Position numbers and translations under genes: made by a program. This document shows, piece after piece, positions 39,616 to 48,545 of a DNA stretch of 53,362 nt (the first letter of the stretch is position 1; the number at the start of each line of letters is the position of its first letter). The stretch is from assembly GCA_964490725.1 (NCBI GenBank), contig CAZBDU010000032.1, forward strand, positions 1 to 53,362. Reading direction: 5' to 3'. Origin of the DNA: CAZBDU01 sp964490725 (lineage in GTDB: Bacteria; Spirochaetota; Spirochaetia; SZUA-6; DRHE01). Below the pieces are notes generated by a model. That model searched no databases, was not told where the DNA came from, and saw nothing but the letters and a program-made list of their open reading frames with translations.

Positions 39616-40410
39616 GTGGCAAAGACAGGCGGACGGATGTTGGCGACGGCGGCGGCATGGGCGGTGCTGTCCTGCGTGCCGCTTCCGGCGGCGGGGGTGC
39701 ATCTGGAGGGGCTGGAGGAGGCGGGCCTGCCCGGACGCGTGCTGGCCAGCGCGCTGGGCTATCTCCACACCCGCTACCTGTACGGAGGGACCGACGGTTC
39801 CGGGATGGACTGCTCCGGTCTGGTGTACCGCTCCTTCCTGGAGGGGGCCGGCCTGGCTCTGCCCCGCCAGACCGGGGGCCAGTACCTGAGCGGGCGGGAG
39901 GTCCGCACGGGGCTCCTGCCGGCAGACCTGCTGTTCTTCGACACCGAGGGGCAGGGGCCATCCCATGTGGGCATCTATCTGGGCGCCGGACGCTTCGTTC
40001 ATGCCGCCTCGGAAGGCCCTGCTACCGGGGTGATCGTTTCCTCCCTGGCGGAGCCCTACTACGCCGAGCGCCTCCTGGAAGGACGGAGGGTGCTGCCGTT
40101 TGCCAGGCCGGTGATCCACGTCAGCCTGGGAGGGGGCCCCGCAGGGCCGGCAGCGGAGCTGGTAAACCTGCAGCCGACTCTCCCGGCGGGCGTCCCTGTC
40201 CAGCTGGTGCTGGAGGGCGGCGGACGCCCCGACGGCTTTGCCACCGTGGAGCTCAGCCGCAACGGCGCTCCGGTGCTGTCGCGGCGGGTTCGTCTGGAAG
40301 GGCAGGCGCGGCTGTGGTTCACTCCCACCGAGGGCAGCTGGGAGGTGCGCGTCCTGGCACCTCGCGACGAGCTGATCCTGGAGGCGGACTCCCGTTGGAT
40401 GCTGAGGTAA
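39616..40410 (+). CDS. Exported NlpC/P60-family cell-wall hydrolase
   Basis: NlpC/P60 enzymes cleave peptide bonds of peptidoglycan stems. The 264-residue precursor has a signal peptide (to about residue 27), then the catalytic domain: Cys66 in MDCSGLVYRSF, His117 in PSHVGIYLG and His129 in RFVHAAS, with LYGGTDGSG ahead. The last 95 residues form a beta-rich domain with GRPDGFATVELSRNG, perhaps for binding. GAGGAGG lies 12 bases before GTG 39616; ATG 39637 is an alternative start inside the signal sequence. It overlaps murJ by 16 bases, fitting a wall-related pair. Confidence 0.88.
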   Translation: MAKTGGRMLATAAAWAVLSCVPLPAAGVHLEGLEEAGLPGRVLASALGYLHTRYLYGGTDGSGMDCSGLVYRSFLEGAGLALPRQTGGQYLSGREVRTGLLPADLLFFDTEGQGPSHVGIYLGAGRFVHAASEGPATGVIVSSLAEPYYAERLLEGRRVLPFARPVIHVSLGGGPAGPAAELVNLQPTLPAGVPVQLVLEGGGRPDGFATVELSRNGAPVLSRRVRLEGQARLWFTPTEGSWEVRVLAPRDELILEADSRWMLR

Positions 40411-41969
40411 GCCAGGCGGCGGCGATCCGGCGCAGCACCGTGACCACCGTCCTGGTGATGGGCTGCACGGCGCTGTCCAGGTTGCTGGGGTTCCTGCGCA
40501 TCGCCGTGATCGGCGCGGTGTTCGGAGCTTCGGGTGTCGCGGACGTCTGGAACGCGGTGTTCACCATCCCCAACAACCTGCGCAAGCTCATGGCGGAGGG
40601 GGCGCTGTCCTCCGCGTTCATCCCCTCCCTGAGCGGCGCCCTGCACGAGGACGGCAGCGGCGCCGAGGCCCGGGCGCTGACGCGCAAGATCCTCACCCTG
40701 CAACTGGTGATCCTTGTGCCGCTGCTCGGCCTGGCCGTGGTGCTGGCGCGACCGGTGATCACTACGCTGCTGTCCTTCCCGCAGGCCGCCAAGATGGAGC
40801 TGTCCGTCTCCCTGTTTCGGTGGGTTTTCGCGTACCTGCTGTTCGTGAGCCTGAGCGCGGTGCTCATGGCGGTGCTGAACTCTCACTACGTGTTCGTGGT
40901 CCCGGCCATCACCCCGGTGCTGTTCTCGATCACCGTCATCGCCTCGACCCTGATGCTGCACCGCCAGCTCGGTGTGTTCTCGATGGCCGTGGGGGTGCTG
41001 GCCGGGGGAGTGGCCCAGATCCTCTTCCAGCTTCCCCGCTACCTGCGGCTGGGCTATGATTTCCGGCTGGATTTCGGGTTTCGGGCCGCGCGTTTCAGGG
41101 CGGTGGTGAAGGCCTGGGCGCCGGTGCTGATCTCCGCGTCGATCTTTGCCCTGACCGAGCAGATCGCCGTTCTTCTGGCCAGCGGGCTGGAGGACGGCAG
41201 CACCTCCGCCCTGAGCTACGCCCTGGTGTTCTTCCAGCTTCCCTTCGGCATCTTTTCGATCTCGGTGGTGACGGTGCTGTTTCCCCGGATGAGCCGGCAG
41301 GCGGCCGCGGGAGACAGGGAGGGTATGGCGGATTCCCTCAGCTACGGGCTGCGCTTCATCTTCGTGCTGCTGGTTCCAGCGGCGATCGTCCTGGCCATGA
41401 TGGGGCGTGAGATCATCGCCGTGGCGCTGCAGCGGCGGGAGTTCACCGCCGAGGGAACGCTTCGAACTTCCAAGGTGCTGGCCGCCTACTCCCTGGGGCT
41501 GTTCAGCGTAGGGGGGTTCACCTTCCTGCAGCGATTCTTTTACTCTCATAAGGACTTCCTCTCGCCCCTGCTCGGAGCGGCGGTGGTGAGCGTTGTGGAC
41601 GTCGGACTGTCCCTGTGGCTGAAGGAGACGGCCCTGCGGGTAACGGGACTGGCCGTGGCCAACTCGGCGGCATTTACCGCCGGCCTTGCCCTCATGTTGG
41701 TGATGGCGCGCCGCTATCTGGGGAAGCTGAAGGGGGGACAGGTGTGGAAAACCGTGGCGCGCGTTGCCGCCTCCATGGTTCCGCTGGCGCTCCTGCTGTG
41801 GGTCTACCGGCGGGTGACCGCCTCTCTGTGGGCGCCGGGAAGCACCCTCGGCAACCTGGCTCTGCTTCTGGGAGCCGTCGGGACCGGGGCGTTGGTGGTG
41901 CTGGGCATGTACTGGATCACCCGGGTGGAGGTGTTGCGCACGCTGGCGGGAAGGCGGAGGGCCGGGTGA
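40395..41969 (+). CDS. murJ: Lipid II flippase MurJ
   Basis: MurJ moves lipid II, the peptidoglycan precursor, across the inner membrane. The 524-residue protein has 14 or so predicted membrane helices and the family's start: TALSRLLGFLRIAVIGAVFG, ADVWNAVFTIPNNLRKL and MAEGALSSAFIPSL, including the Arg residues of the cavity. A QLPFGIFSISVVTVLFP segment follows later. The start is taken as TTG 40395, with GGAGG ten bases upstream; GTG 40440 would remove the first helix. The start lies inside the end of the NlpC gene; the stop overlaps the next gene (GTGA). Confidence 0.92.
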   Translation: MDAEVSQAAAIRRSTVTTVLVMGCTALSRLLGFLRIAVIGAVFGASGVADVWNAVFTIPNNLRKLMAEGALSSAFIPSLSGALHEDGSGAEARALTRKILTLQLVILVPLLGLAVVLARPVITTLLSFPQAAKMELSVSLFRWVFAYLLFVSLSAVLMAVLNSHYVFVVPAITPVLFSITVIASTLMLHRQLGVFSMAVGVLAGGVAQILFQLPRYLRLGYDFRLDFGFRAARFRAVVKAWAPVLISASIFALTEQIAVLLASGLEDGSTSALSYALVFFQLPFGIFSISVVTVLFPRMSRQAAAGDREGMADSLSYGLRFIFVLLVPAAIVLAMMGREIIAVALQRREFTAEGTLRTSKVLAAYSLGLFSVGGFTFLQRFFYSHKDFLSPLLGAAVVSVVDVGLSLWLKETALRVTGLAVANSAAFTAGLALMLVMARRYLGKLKGGQVWKTVARVAASMVPLALLLWVYRRVTASLWAPGSTLGNLALLLGAVGTGALVVLGMYWITRVEVLRTLAGRRRAG

Positions 41970-43309
41970 CGAAAGGGATCTTGGTGGCGCTGCTCCTGTC
42001 GCTGTGGGCGCCCCTTTGTGCTTCGGGCCAGGACGCCGCCCCGGGAGCGGACCGTCCCGTCACGGAGGAGTGGGGCCAGGTGCTGCGCTTCGGGATAGAC
42101 AGTGAGGTGCTGAAGGTGATCCAGCAGCTGAAGGCCACCGGTGAGACGGCCTTGGACCGGGAGCTGGTGGAGGCGTTCGGCGGCAGCCTGAACCAGGAGG
42201 TGCGGGAGGCGGTGCTGGATCTTTTCGGCAGCCGGAAGTCGCCGGACCTGGAAGGCCCTGCCCTGGCGGTCGTGCGGTCCGCCGAGGAAAGCGAGCCGGA
42301 GCTGGTGAGGGCCTGCGTGGACTATCTGCGGCGGATCCGCTCCTCCGGCGTGGCGGCTGCGGCCGCGGGGCTGCTGGATTCGGCCAGTGTTGCAGTGGCC
42401 GAAGCGGCGATCAAGGCGCTCGGTGAGCTGGGAGACCAGGCTTCCGGCCAGGCGCTGCTCGCCAGCCTCGAGGATCCGCGCTATCCGGAGGAGCGCAAGG
42501 CGCCGATCATCCTGGCTCTGGGGGAGTTGAGGTTCGAGCCGGCGGTGCCGGTCTTGATCGACCTGGTCAGCTCCCGGGACACCGAACGGATGTGGCGCCT
42601 GTACGCCGCCGACTCACTGGGCAAGATCGGGGACCCCCGCGCGGTGCCGGTGCTGAAGGGGCTCTTCGAGGAGCAGGACAGCCTGGTGAAAGCCTACGCC
42701 GCCTCCGCGCTGGCCGGCTTCGGCATGGAGGAGGTGGAGCCGGTTCTGCAGCAGGCGCTGCGCGATTCCAACGTGCGGGTCAGGCTGGCGGCCGCGAAGG
42801 CCCTTGCCCGCCCCGAGGCTCGGGGCTCGGTGGAGATGCTTATCTACAAGGCGCGCCGCGACCCCGAGAAGGCGGTGCGCCTGCAGGCGATCGAGAGCCT
42901 GGGCGCGGTGGGCGGCGCGGCGGCGATGGAGTTCCTGAGAGAGCTGTACGCAGACAGGCTGGCCGGTGCGGGCTACCGGGAGGCCGCCCTCCAGCAGCTG
43001 GTGGCCGGAGATATCTCCGGGGCCACCCTTCAGGTGGTGCGCAGGGTCGTGGCTGCGGAGGAAGCGGTGAAGGACTCGCCCATCCTGCTGATGACGGCGC
43101 GGCTCTTGTCCACCGCCGAGGGCAGCGGTCTGGAGCCGCTGTATCGAGGCTTCCTGAGACACAGAAACGCGGCGATCCGCCTGTACGGCATTCGCGGGGC
43201 CGAGCGCAACCGGCTCGGCGGGTTGAAGGAGGCAATCCGGGCCCTCTCCGAAGAGGACCCGTATCCAGTGGTCCGCAGGGCGGCTCTGGCGGCGCTGGAG
43301 AAGCTCTGA
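41966..43309 (+). CDS. Exported HEAT-repeat protein
   Basis: The 447-residue protein starts at GTG 41966, coupled to murJ, and has a signal peptide (MTKGILVALLLSLWAPLCAS, cleavage near SG-QD). The rest is a run of HEAT/PBS-lyase-like repeats of 30 to 35 residues, for example VAEAAIKALGELGDQASGQALL, LYAADSLGKIGDPRAVPVL and VRLQAIESLGAVGGAAAMEFL. Such scaffolds bind proteins; no catalytic motif is visible. Location is probably periplasmic. It ends 13 bases before the convergent VWA gene. Function is unknown. Confidence 0.85.
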   Translation: MTKGILVALLLSLWAPLCASGQDAAPGADRPVTEEWGQVLRFGIDSEVLKVIQQLKATGETALDRELVEAFGGSLNQEVREAVLDLFGSRKSPDLEGPALAVVRSAEESEPELVRACVDYLRRIRSSGVAAAAAGLLDSASVAVAEAAIKALGELGDQASGQALLASLEDPRYPEERKAPIILALGELRFEPAVPVLIDLVSSRDTERMWRLYAADSLGKIGDPRAVPVLKGLFEEQDSLVKAYAASALAGFGMEEVEPVLQQALRDSNVRVRLAAAKALARPEARGSVEMLIYKARRDPEKAVRLQAIESLGAVGGAAAMEFLRELYADRLAGAGYREAALQQLVAGDISGATLQVVRRVVAAEEAVKDSPILLMTARLLSTAEGSGLEPLYRGFLRHRNAAIRLYGIRGAERNRLGGLKEAIRALSEEDPYPVVRRAALAALEKL

Positions 43310-43321
43310 GGATGCGGCCTC

Positions 43322-44728
43322 TCAGGCCTGGCGGCTCTGGGTGGCGCCCTGCTGCTTCACCGAGCGCATCAGGCGGTTGATCTCTTCCACAGGGGAAATG
43401 TACTCCTCGAAGGTGAAGGTGAGCGGGCGGCCGCGCTGGGAGACGGCGTGGAGGGGCGTGCCGATGCAGTCGGGCACGGGGCCGTCGAGCTGCGGGAAGT
43501 ACTCCGGACGTCGAGGCACGAACAGGTAGCGCTTGCCGTCGTTGCGCACGTCCCCGATCCGGCGGGGAACCGGCACGAAGTAGATGAGAAAGGTGGAGCC
43601 GTCGCCGCCGACGCTGCGCGAGCTTCCTGGCGGAACGGAGTGGATGTTGCGGGAGCCGATGTTGGGATTCTGCATGGCCACCCTCATGATCAGGGGGCGG
43701 ACGCGGGTGCGGCCGCCGAACCCGGTCAGACCGCGAAAGAACCGATCGAAGGTGCGGTCCTGCATCTGGTGCCTGAGGATGAGCACGATCGCGACGATCA
43801 GGGCGGCGGCCACGAGTGCCAGCACCAGGTAGAGGATCCAGGCGGGAATCCCCTGCAGCGTGATTCGCCCTGAGGCGGCGGGGGAGCCCGGAGGTAGCGC
43901 GGGGGCGCCGCCAGGCTGGCCCCGCCGGGGCGGGGCTGGCTGCTTCGCGCCCTGAGGGGCCTGAGCGGCGCCCTGAGGGGCCTGAGCCGGGGCGGGCGCG
44001 GTGGAGGCGCCGCCGCCTTCCGCGGCCGCCTGCGGCCGGCGCGCGGGAAGGCCTGGGATCTCGTCGGTCATCCCTTCGCCCGCCTGCGGCTTGTAGGGGA
44101 TCACCCTGGTGCCCAGCTCCTCGGCCATCTCCTCCAGGTAGTCAGGAGGGTACTCTTCGGCGCCCTTCGGCGTTGCGGGAGGCGGCGCGCCCGCCTGGCC
44201 CTGGGGGTAGGGGGTCCGAATGATGTCGACCTCCCACCCCTCGCGGTGAATGCGGCGGGCGTCCTTCAGCAGCTCCGCCAGCACGCGAGCCGGATCCATG
44301 TCATCGGGGCTTCCCGGCGGCGGATCGTGGATGCCGTCGGTCAGCAGCATCACCAGCTTGCGGTTGTCATCGGGCAGGCCGGCGGTGTATGCGTACAGAT
44401 AGCGCACCGCGGCCACCAGGTCCGTGTGCAGGCCCAGCGGCTCCAGCAGCAGGATGCGGGCGATGACGCGGGTGAGATCGGTGGTGTCCGTGATGGTGAC
44501 GCTCAGCTCCTCCTCGGGCGTTGAGGCGAAGCTCAGGAGGTGGAAGGTGTCACCGGGGCGGAGGCGCTTCTCCAGAATGTCCGCGAACACGTAATGCACC
44601 AGGTCATCGAAGACCGGGAACATGCTCTGGGAGGTGTCCACCATGACCACGACGTCCAACCCGAGCGCCCCCGCAGAGGGTACGGCCAGGGCAAGGAGGA
44701 CCAGCAGCGTTGTGGCATAGCGTCGCAT
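43322..44728 (-). CDS. Exported von Willebrand factor A-domain protein with one membrane helix
   Basis: The 468-residue protein has a signal peptide (MRRYATTLLVLLALAVPSAG). A von Willebrand A domain follows with a full MIDAS: Asp31-Thr-Ser33-Gln-Ser35 (DTSQSM), a Thr near LHTD, and LLTDGIHD. A Pro/Ala/Gln linker (about 215-285) leads to a membrane helix (about 292-315) and a basic C-terminal domain. The A domain would face the periplasm and bind a metal-dependent partner, with the C-terminal part in the cytoplasm. There is no MoxR ATPase nearby. It is the last gene of the GreA transcript or a separate unit eight bases downstream of it. Confidence 0.85.
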   Translation of the reverse strand: MRRYATTLLVLLALAVPSAGALGLDVVVMVDTSQSMFPVFDDLVHYVFADILEKRLRPGDTFHLLSFASTPEEELSVTITDTTDLTRVIARILLLEPLGLHTDLVAAVRYLYAYTAGLPDDNRKLVMLLTDGIHDPPPGSPDDMDPARVLAELLKDARRIHREGWEVDIIRTPYPQGQAGAPPPATPKGAEEYPPDYLEEMAEELGTRVIPYKPQAGEGMTDEIPGLPARRPQAAAEGGGASTAPAPAQAPQGAAQAPQGAKQPAPPRRGQPGGAPALPPGSPAASGRITLQGIPAWILYLVLALVAAALIVAIVLILRHQMQDRTFDRFFRGLTGFGGRTRVRPLIMRVAMQNPNIGSRNIHSVPPGSSRSVGGDGSTFLIYFVPVPRRIGDVRNDGKRYLFVPRRPEYFPQLDGPVPDCIGTPLHAVSQRGRPLTFTFEEYISPVEEINRLMRSVKQQGATQSRQA

Positions 44729-44736
44729 GTATTCTT

Positions 44737-47421
44737 CTAGGTTACCTCGGCTTTTTCGATGCTCTCCACGGCGTACTCGAACTCCTGGTTGTTCACCCTG
44801 AACTTAAGCCTATCACCTTTTGTGTGGTTCCACAGCTGCATTCCCAGAGGTGATCGGTAGGAAATGACGTTGCGTCCCGGGTCCGATTCCCAGGGGCCGA
44901 GAATGGTGTATTCCTCGGCTTCCGCGGTCTTGAGGTTGCGCAGCAGCACCTTGGTGCCGAAGGAGACGGCCCGGACGTTGATCTGTTCCTCGTCGTAGAT
45001 CTGCGCCTTCTGCAGGTCTTCCTGGAGCTTGGAGGCGCCGGACTTGAGCATCTCCTGCTTTTCCAGCGCCGCCTTGTACTCGGCGTTCTCCCTGAGGTCC
45101 CCTTTCGACATGGCCTGGCCGATCTCCTTGGAGTTCTCGGGGATCTCCACCTCGATGATGTGGCGCAGCTCCTTCTGCTTGCTCTCGTAGCCCTGACGGG
45201 TGACCAGGAGCCCCAGGTTCACCGTCTCCTTTTCGGTCTCTCCCATGAAACGGTAGGTTGGATAATGGTTCTTGATCTGCTGCTTGAGGGCGATCTTGAC
45301 GGAGGGATCCAGCTCCTTCACGTCGTCCACCAGGGTGTAAAGCCTGGTGATGGATTCCTCGCCGTGCTCCAGGATATAATGGATCAGCCGCCCCTCCTTG
45401 AAGAGAAAGTCATGGACCTGGCGGTTCAGCTTGCGGTTGTAGCTCACGTCCCGCTTGTTGTTGATTTCCCGGAAGGTGATGTCCAGCAGGTGAATCATGC
45501 CGATGAGGACCTTCTCCAACCGGATGTCCATTTTCTGGAACCAGGGCTCTTCCAGGAGATTGCGGGCCACCCAGATGAAGGCCTCCCGGTAGTCCCGGTA
45601 GTGAGCGAAGATCTTGTCCAGCAGCTCCCCCAGAATCTCCCACTGGCGTGATTTCACCAGCTCGTCCACGATGAACTTGCTCTGGTAGCTCAGGAAGAGC
45701 CGGCCGTACACCTGCGCCCATTCGGAGTGGTGCTTCTTCAGGCCGTTGAGAAAGGCTTTCTTCAGGCTGGTGTCCTGGATCTTGAGGAACAGCTCCTCCA
45801 GGTCCTCCACCTGTGCGATGAGATCCTCGAAGCCGTAGTCCAGGCCCGGGTTGAGGAAGGGGTAGGACTGGACGATCTCCTCCACCAGCAGGTAGCTGGA
45901 GACCACGTACTCCGTGACCGAGGCGTAGGCCCGGGCGAAGGCGACGAAGTAGTTGAACATCTCCGCGAAGTAATCGGAGTCGGGGTCCGAATGGTCCAGG
46001 AAATCCCGCAGCGCCTGCACCCGCTCGAAGAAGTTCTTCTCCGCCTTGAACTTGTTGAAGGTACGCTCTTCCAGGGAGATGGGCTTCTCGCGCACCATGT
46101 AGCGGTCCAGCTTCTCCGGAACGTTGCCGAAGGCCGGGTTGGTCTTCAGGATTTTGCGCGCCTCGCTGCTCCAGCGGGACCACTCGCTGTTCGACAGCGC
46201 GTCGGGTACCAGCTCCAGCTTGATGGTCTTGGTGTCCGCGCTGTTGTCGAAGCTGCGGATCACCGTCTTCAACATCCACACCGGGTCTTCCTTGGCCCTC
46301 TTGTTGAGCTCCTCGCGCGGGGTGGTGGCCTTCAACACCCAGATATGGTCGGAGCTGAGGATGGATAGGGCGTTGACCGCCATCTTGAGGGACATCTTGT
46401 GGCCGGGCTTGGAGGCGAAGTCGATGTAGAAGACGTCGTTCTTGATGTCCCTGATCTTTCCTATTCCCCAGCTGCGGTGGAAGACGTAGTTGCCCACGTC
46501 GAAGGAGATGTGCTTCTCGAAGTCGGTGATGGCGTCATGGACGTTGCGCCAGGACTGGTTGAGATTGGAGATGCGCAGGTATTCATCCAGCTGGCTGTGG
46601 CCCTGGTACTTCTGGCGGTAGCACTCGACGATCTCGCGCCGGGCCGCCGCGTCCTTCGGCTCGTAGGTGAGGATGCGCTTGAGGATCTCGATGGCCGTAT
46701 CCCAGTCCGACTTCTCCCTGTAGTAGGGATAGAGAATGTTCAGCAGGTTCGCCGCCCTCTCGCCGCTCAAGACCTTTTCGATCTTCTTCTCGATGGAGAA
46801 GAAGAAGTCGATGTCTTCTGCGGAGTACTCGATCAGCTTCTCCCAGATCTCTTTCACATCGGAAAACATCTTCTTGTTGATGTACCGGTGCAGCGCCTTC
46901 TTGTAGTACTCCACGGCGCTGTCCGCATCGCCGTCCTCCTCTTTGCGCTGCGCCAGAAGCTTGACGATCTCCGCCTCTTCGTAGTCCACCTTGATGTAGC
47001 GTTCCCAGACCTGGAGCTTCTTGTCTTCCTCGTTCTTGCCTTCGTAGCACTCGGCGAGGGTCTTGAGGGCGAACTTGTTCTCCCCATACTCCAGAATCCT
47101 GTTCGCCAGGTACTCGACGATGTTCCACTTGTGGTTGTCCGAGAAGATGCTGATCAGCGCCACCAGGTTGGAGTCGTCCACGAGCTGCTTGCTGAGGGAG
47201 ATGATCCCGGCGAGATAGAGCGCGATGATGCTGTTGCGGGTGTGCCGGAGGTGCTCCTCACAGATCTGCTGCACCTCGTCTTCCAGATCGCTCTCCTGGA
47301 CCTTGCCCAGAAGCTCGTCCAGCTCCATGAAGTTGGTGACGGTGTAGTTGTTGAGGGTGGCCCGGGTCCATTTCTCCTCGTTCAATAGCTCAGTAACGGT
47401 CTTGACCAGATTGTCTGCCAT
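44737..47421 (-). CDS. greA: Giant spirochaete-type transcript cleavage factor GreA
   Basis: Gre factors enter the secondary channel of RNA polymerase and trigger cleavage of backtracked RNA. Only the last 150 residues or so of this 894-residue protein form the GreA domain: the coiled coil with acidic tip GDLRENAEYKAALEKQEML, then RAVSFGTKVLLRN and GPWESDPGRNVISYRSPLG. The first 740 residues are a helical, TPR-like region rich in Glu, Lys, Tyr and Phe. The arrangement resembles Borrelia and Treponema GreA; classical GreA is about 158 residues. ATG 47421 is followed closely upstream by the TPR gene, probably in one transcript. Confidence 0.9.
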   Translation of the reverse strand: MADNLVKTVTELLNEEKWTRATLNNYTVTNFMELDELLGKVQESDLEDEVQQICEEHLRHTRNSIIALYLAGIISLSKQLVDDSNLVALISIFSDNHKWNIVEYLANRILEYGENKFALKTLAECYEGKNEEDKKLQVWERYIKVDYEEAEIVKLLAQRKEEDGDADSAVEYYKKALHRYINKKMFSDVKEIWEKLIEYSAEDIDFFFSIEKKIEKVLSGERAANLLNILYPYYREKSDWDTAIEILKRILTYEPKDAAARREIVECYRQKYQGHSQLDEYLRISNLNQSWRNVHDAITDFEKHISFDVGNYVFHRSWGIGKIRDIKNDVFYIDFASKPGHKMSLKMAVNALSILSSDHIWVLKATTPREELNKRAKEDPVWMLKTVIRSFDNSADTKTIKLELVPDALSNSEWSRWSSEARKILKTNPAFGNVPEKLDRYMVREKPISLEERTFNKFKAEKNFFERVQALRDFLDHSDPDSDYFAEMFNYFVAFARAYASVTEYVVSSYLLVEEIVQSYPFLNPGLDYGFEDLIAQVEDLEELFLKIQDTSLKKAFLNGLKKHHSEWAQVYGRLFLSYQSKFIVDELVKSRQWEILGELLDKIFAHYRDYREAFIWVARNLLEEPWFQKMDIRLEKVLIGMIHLLDITFREINNKRDVSYNRKLNRQVHDFLFKEGRLIHYILEHGEESITRLYTLVDDVKELDPSVKIALKQQIKNHYPTYRFMGETEKETVNLGLLVTRQGYESKQKELRHIIEVEIPENSKEIGQAMSKGDLRENAEYKAALEKQEMLKSGASKLQEDLQKAQIYDEEQINVRAVSFGTKVLLRNLKTAEAEEYTILGPWESDPGRNVISYRSPLGMQLWNHTKGDRLKFRVNNQEFEYAVESIEKAEVT

Positions 47422-47435
47422 GATGATGACTCCTG

Positions 47436-48380
47436 CTAACTAACGTACTCTTTGTAGATTGACGGATCAACGTCGCGGATTCTGGCGAGTATCTCCTCGA
47501 TCTTCTGCTTGTCCTCACCGGAGTGTGCGTAATGGTCGATGAGCCAGAAATAGCGGTTGAGGAGTCGAGGGACGAGCCGCGGGTCCTGCCCCTGCTGGAG
47601 GTCCTTCTCCAGCTGATAGATGGACTGCTTGAGCTTGCCCAGCTCCACGGGGCGCAGCTCCCTGCGCACGTTGAACAGCCCGTAGATGGTGCCGTAGACC
47701 GGGATCCACTCCGCTATCTCCGCCTCGCCGAAGCGCTCTCTCAGCCGGGCCACGAGCCGGTGGATCATCGGGGATTCCAGGTAGGAGAGCTCGACCTGGC
47801 TTCCGCCCAGGTAGAAGGCCTCGCGGAAGAAGACCTTCGCCGCCCTGTTCTCGTTCACCAGGGAGTAGCTGTCCGCCAGCTCCGCCAGGACCGCCGGGTC
47901 TTCGCGCCTGATCTCCCCGGCCATCTCCAGCAGAGCGATGGCGTCCTCGTAGTTGCCCCTGGCCTTGTGGCACCGCCCCATGCGCAGAAGCATCTCCGGA
48001 TCCGCATGCTCGTGGTCGCCAGCGAGCTTTTCGTACTGCTCGAGGGCCTGCCCGAACACGTAGTATTTGATGGTGAACAGGCAGCGCTCGGAGAGACCGC
48101 TCATGCGGGCCGTGAACCCGCCGAACACCTTCCACTGCGCCAGGTAGAACTCTCCACGCTCGTAGGGATCCCCGAGCGTTCGGGCCCGCTCTTCGCGATC
48201 GAGCCAGAAGTTCGCGCACTTCAAGGCATTGGCGACGTCCGGGTACTCGAAGTCGATGGTGAGGGCCTTTTCCAGCAGCTTCGCCGCCTCCAGGAAACGC
48301 CCCTCCTTGAAGTGGAGGTACACCTTGTTGAGTATCTGTATGACCTCGTTTTCTTTGAAGGTCAGTTGTTTTTCCGCCAT
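47436..48380 (-). CDS. Cytoplasmic TPR-repeat protein, upstream partner of GreA
   Basis: The 314-residue protein lacks a signal peptide and contains tetratricopeptide repeats, for example VYLHFKEGRFLEAAKLLEKA (about 20-40) and MGRCHKARGNYEDAIALLEM (about 133-152). A helical C-terminus with WLIDHYAHSGEDKQKIEEIL follows. TPRs mediate protein-protein contact. It lies 14 bases upstream of giant greA in the same orientation, downstream of a good promoter, so joint function with GreA's helical region is plausible. The ATG is preceded by AACTCG-type sequence without a strong ribosome-binding site (an AGAAAC lies upstream on this strand's complement), so the start is moderately certain. Confidence 0.82.
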   Translation of the reverse strand: MAEKQLTFKENEVIQILNKVYLHFKEGRFLEAAKLLEKALTIDFEYPDVANALKCANFWLDREERARTLGDPYERGEFYLAQWKVFGGFTARMSGLSERCLFTIKYYVFGQALEQYEKLAGDHEHADPEMLLRMGRCHKARGNYEDAIALLEMAGEIRREDPAVLAELADSYSLVNENRAAKVFFREAFYLGGSQVELSYLESPMIHRLVARLRERFGEAEIAEWIPVYGTIYGLFNVRRELRPVELGKLKQSIYQLEKDLQQGQDPRLVPRLLNRYFWLIDHYAHSGEDKQKIEEILARIRDVDPSIYKEYVS

Positions 48381-48472
48381 GTAGAGAAACTCGCCGTTTC
48401 TTACTGAACCAGAGGTCCGCGCCGGCTGTCCGGTCTGATGTTGCCGATAGCGGGGAGCCGCCCTGATGGTCT

Positions 48473-48500
48473 ATTATAACATGTCTACGTTTTTAGTCAA
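48473..48500 (-). promoter_or_regulatory. Promoter of the TPR-greA transcript
   Basis: On the minus strand TTGACT (48495-48500), a 16-base spacer and a perfect TATAAT (48473-48478). Transcription would begin near 48466, giving a leader of about 86 bases. It is placed back to back with the rpe promoter, ten bases separating the two -35 boxes. Confidence 0.7.
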
Positions 48501-48510
48501 CGACCGGCCT

Positions 48511-48539
48511 TTGCCAGATCGGATAATTTCTGCTATGAT
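48511..48539 (+). promoter_or_regulatory. Promoter of the rpe transcript and structured leader
   Basis: TTGCCA (48511-48516), a 17-base spacer and TATGAT (48534-48539, five of six consensus). The start near 48546 is about 290 bases upstream of rpe. Confidence 0.65.
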
Positions 48540-48545
48540 AAGCAT

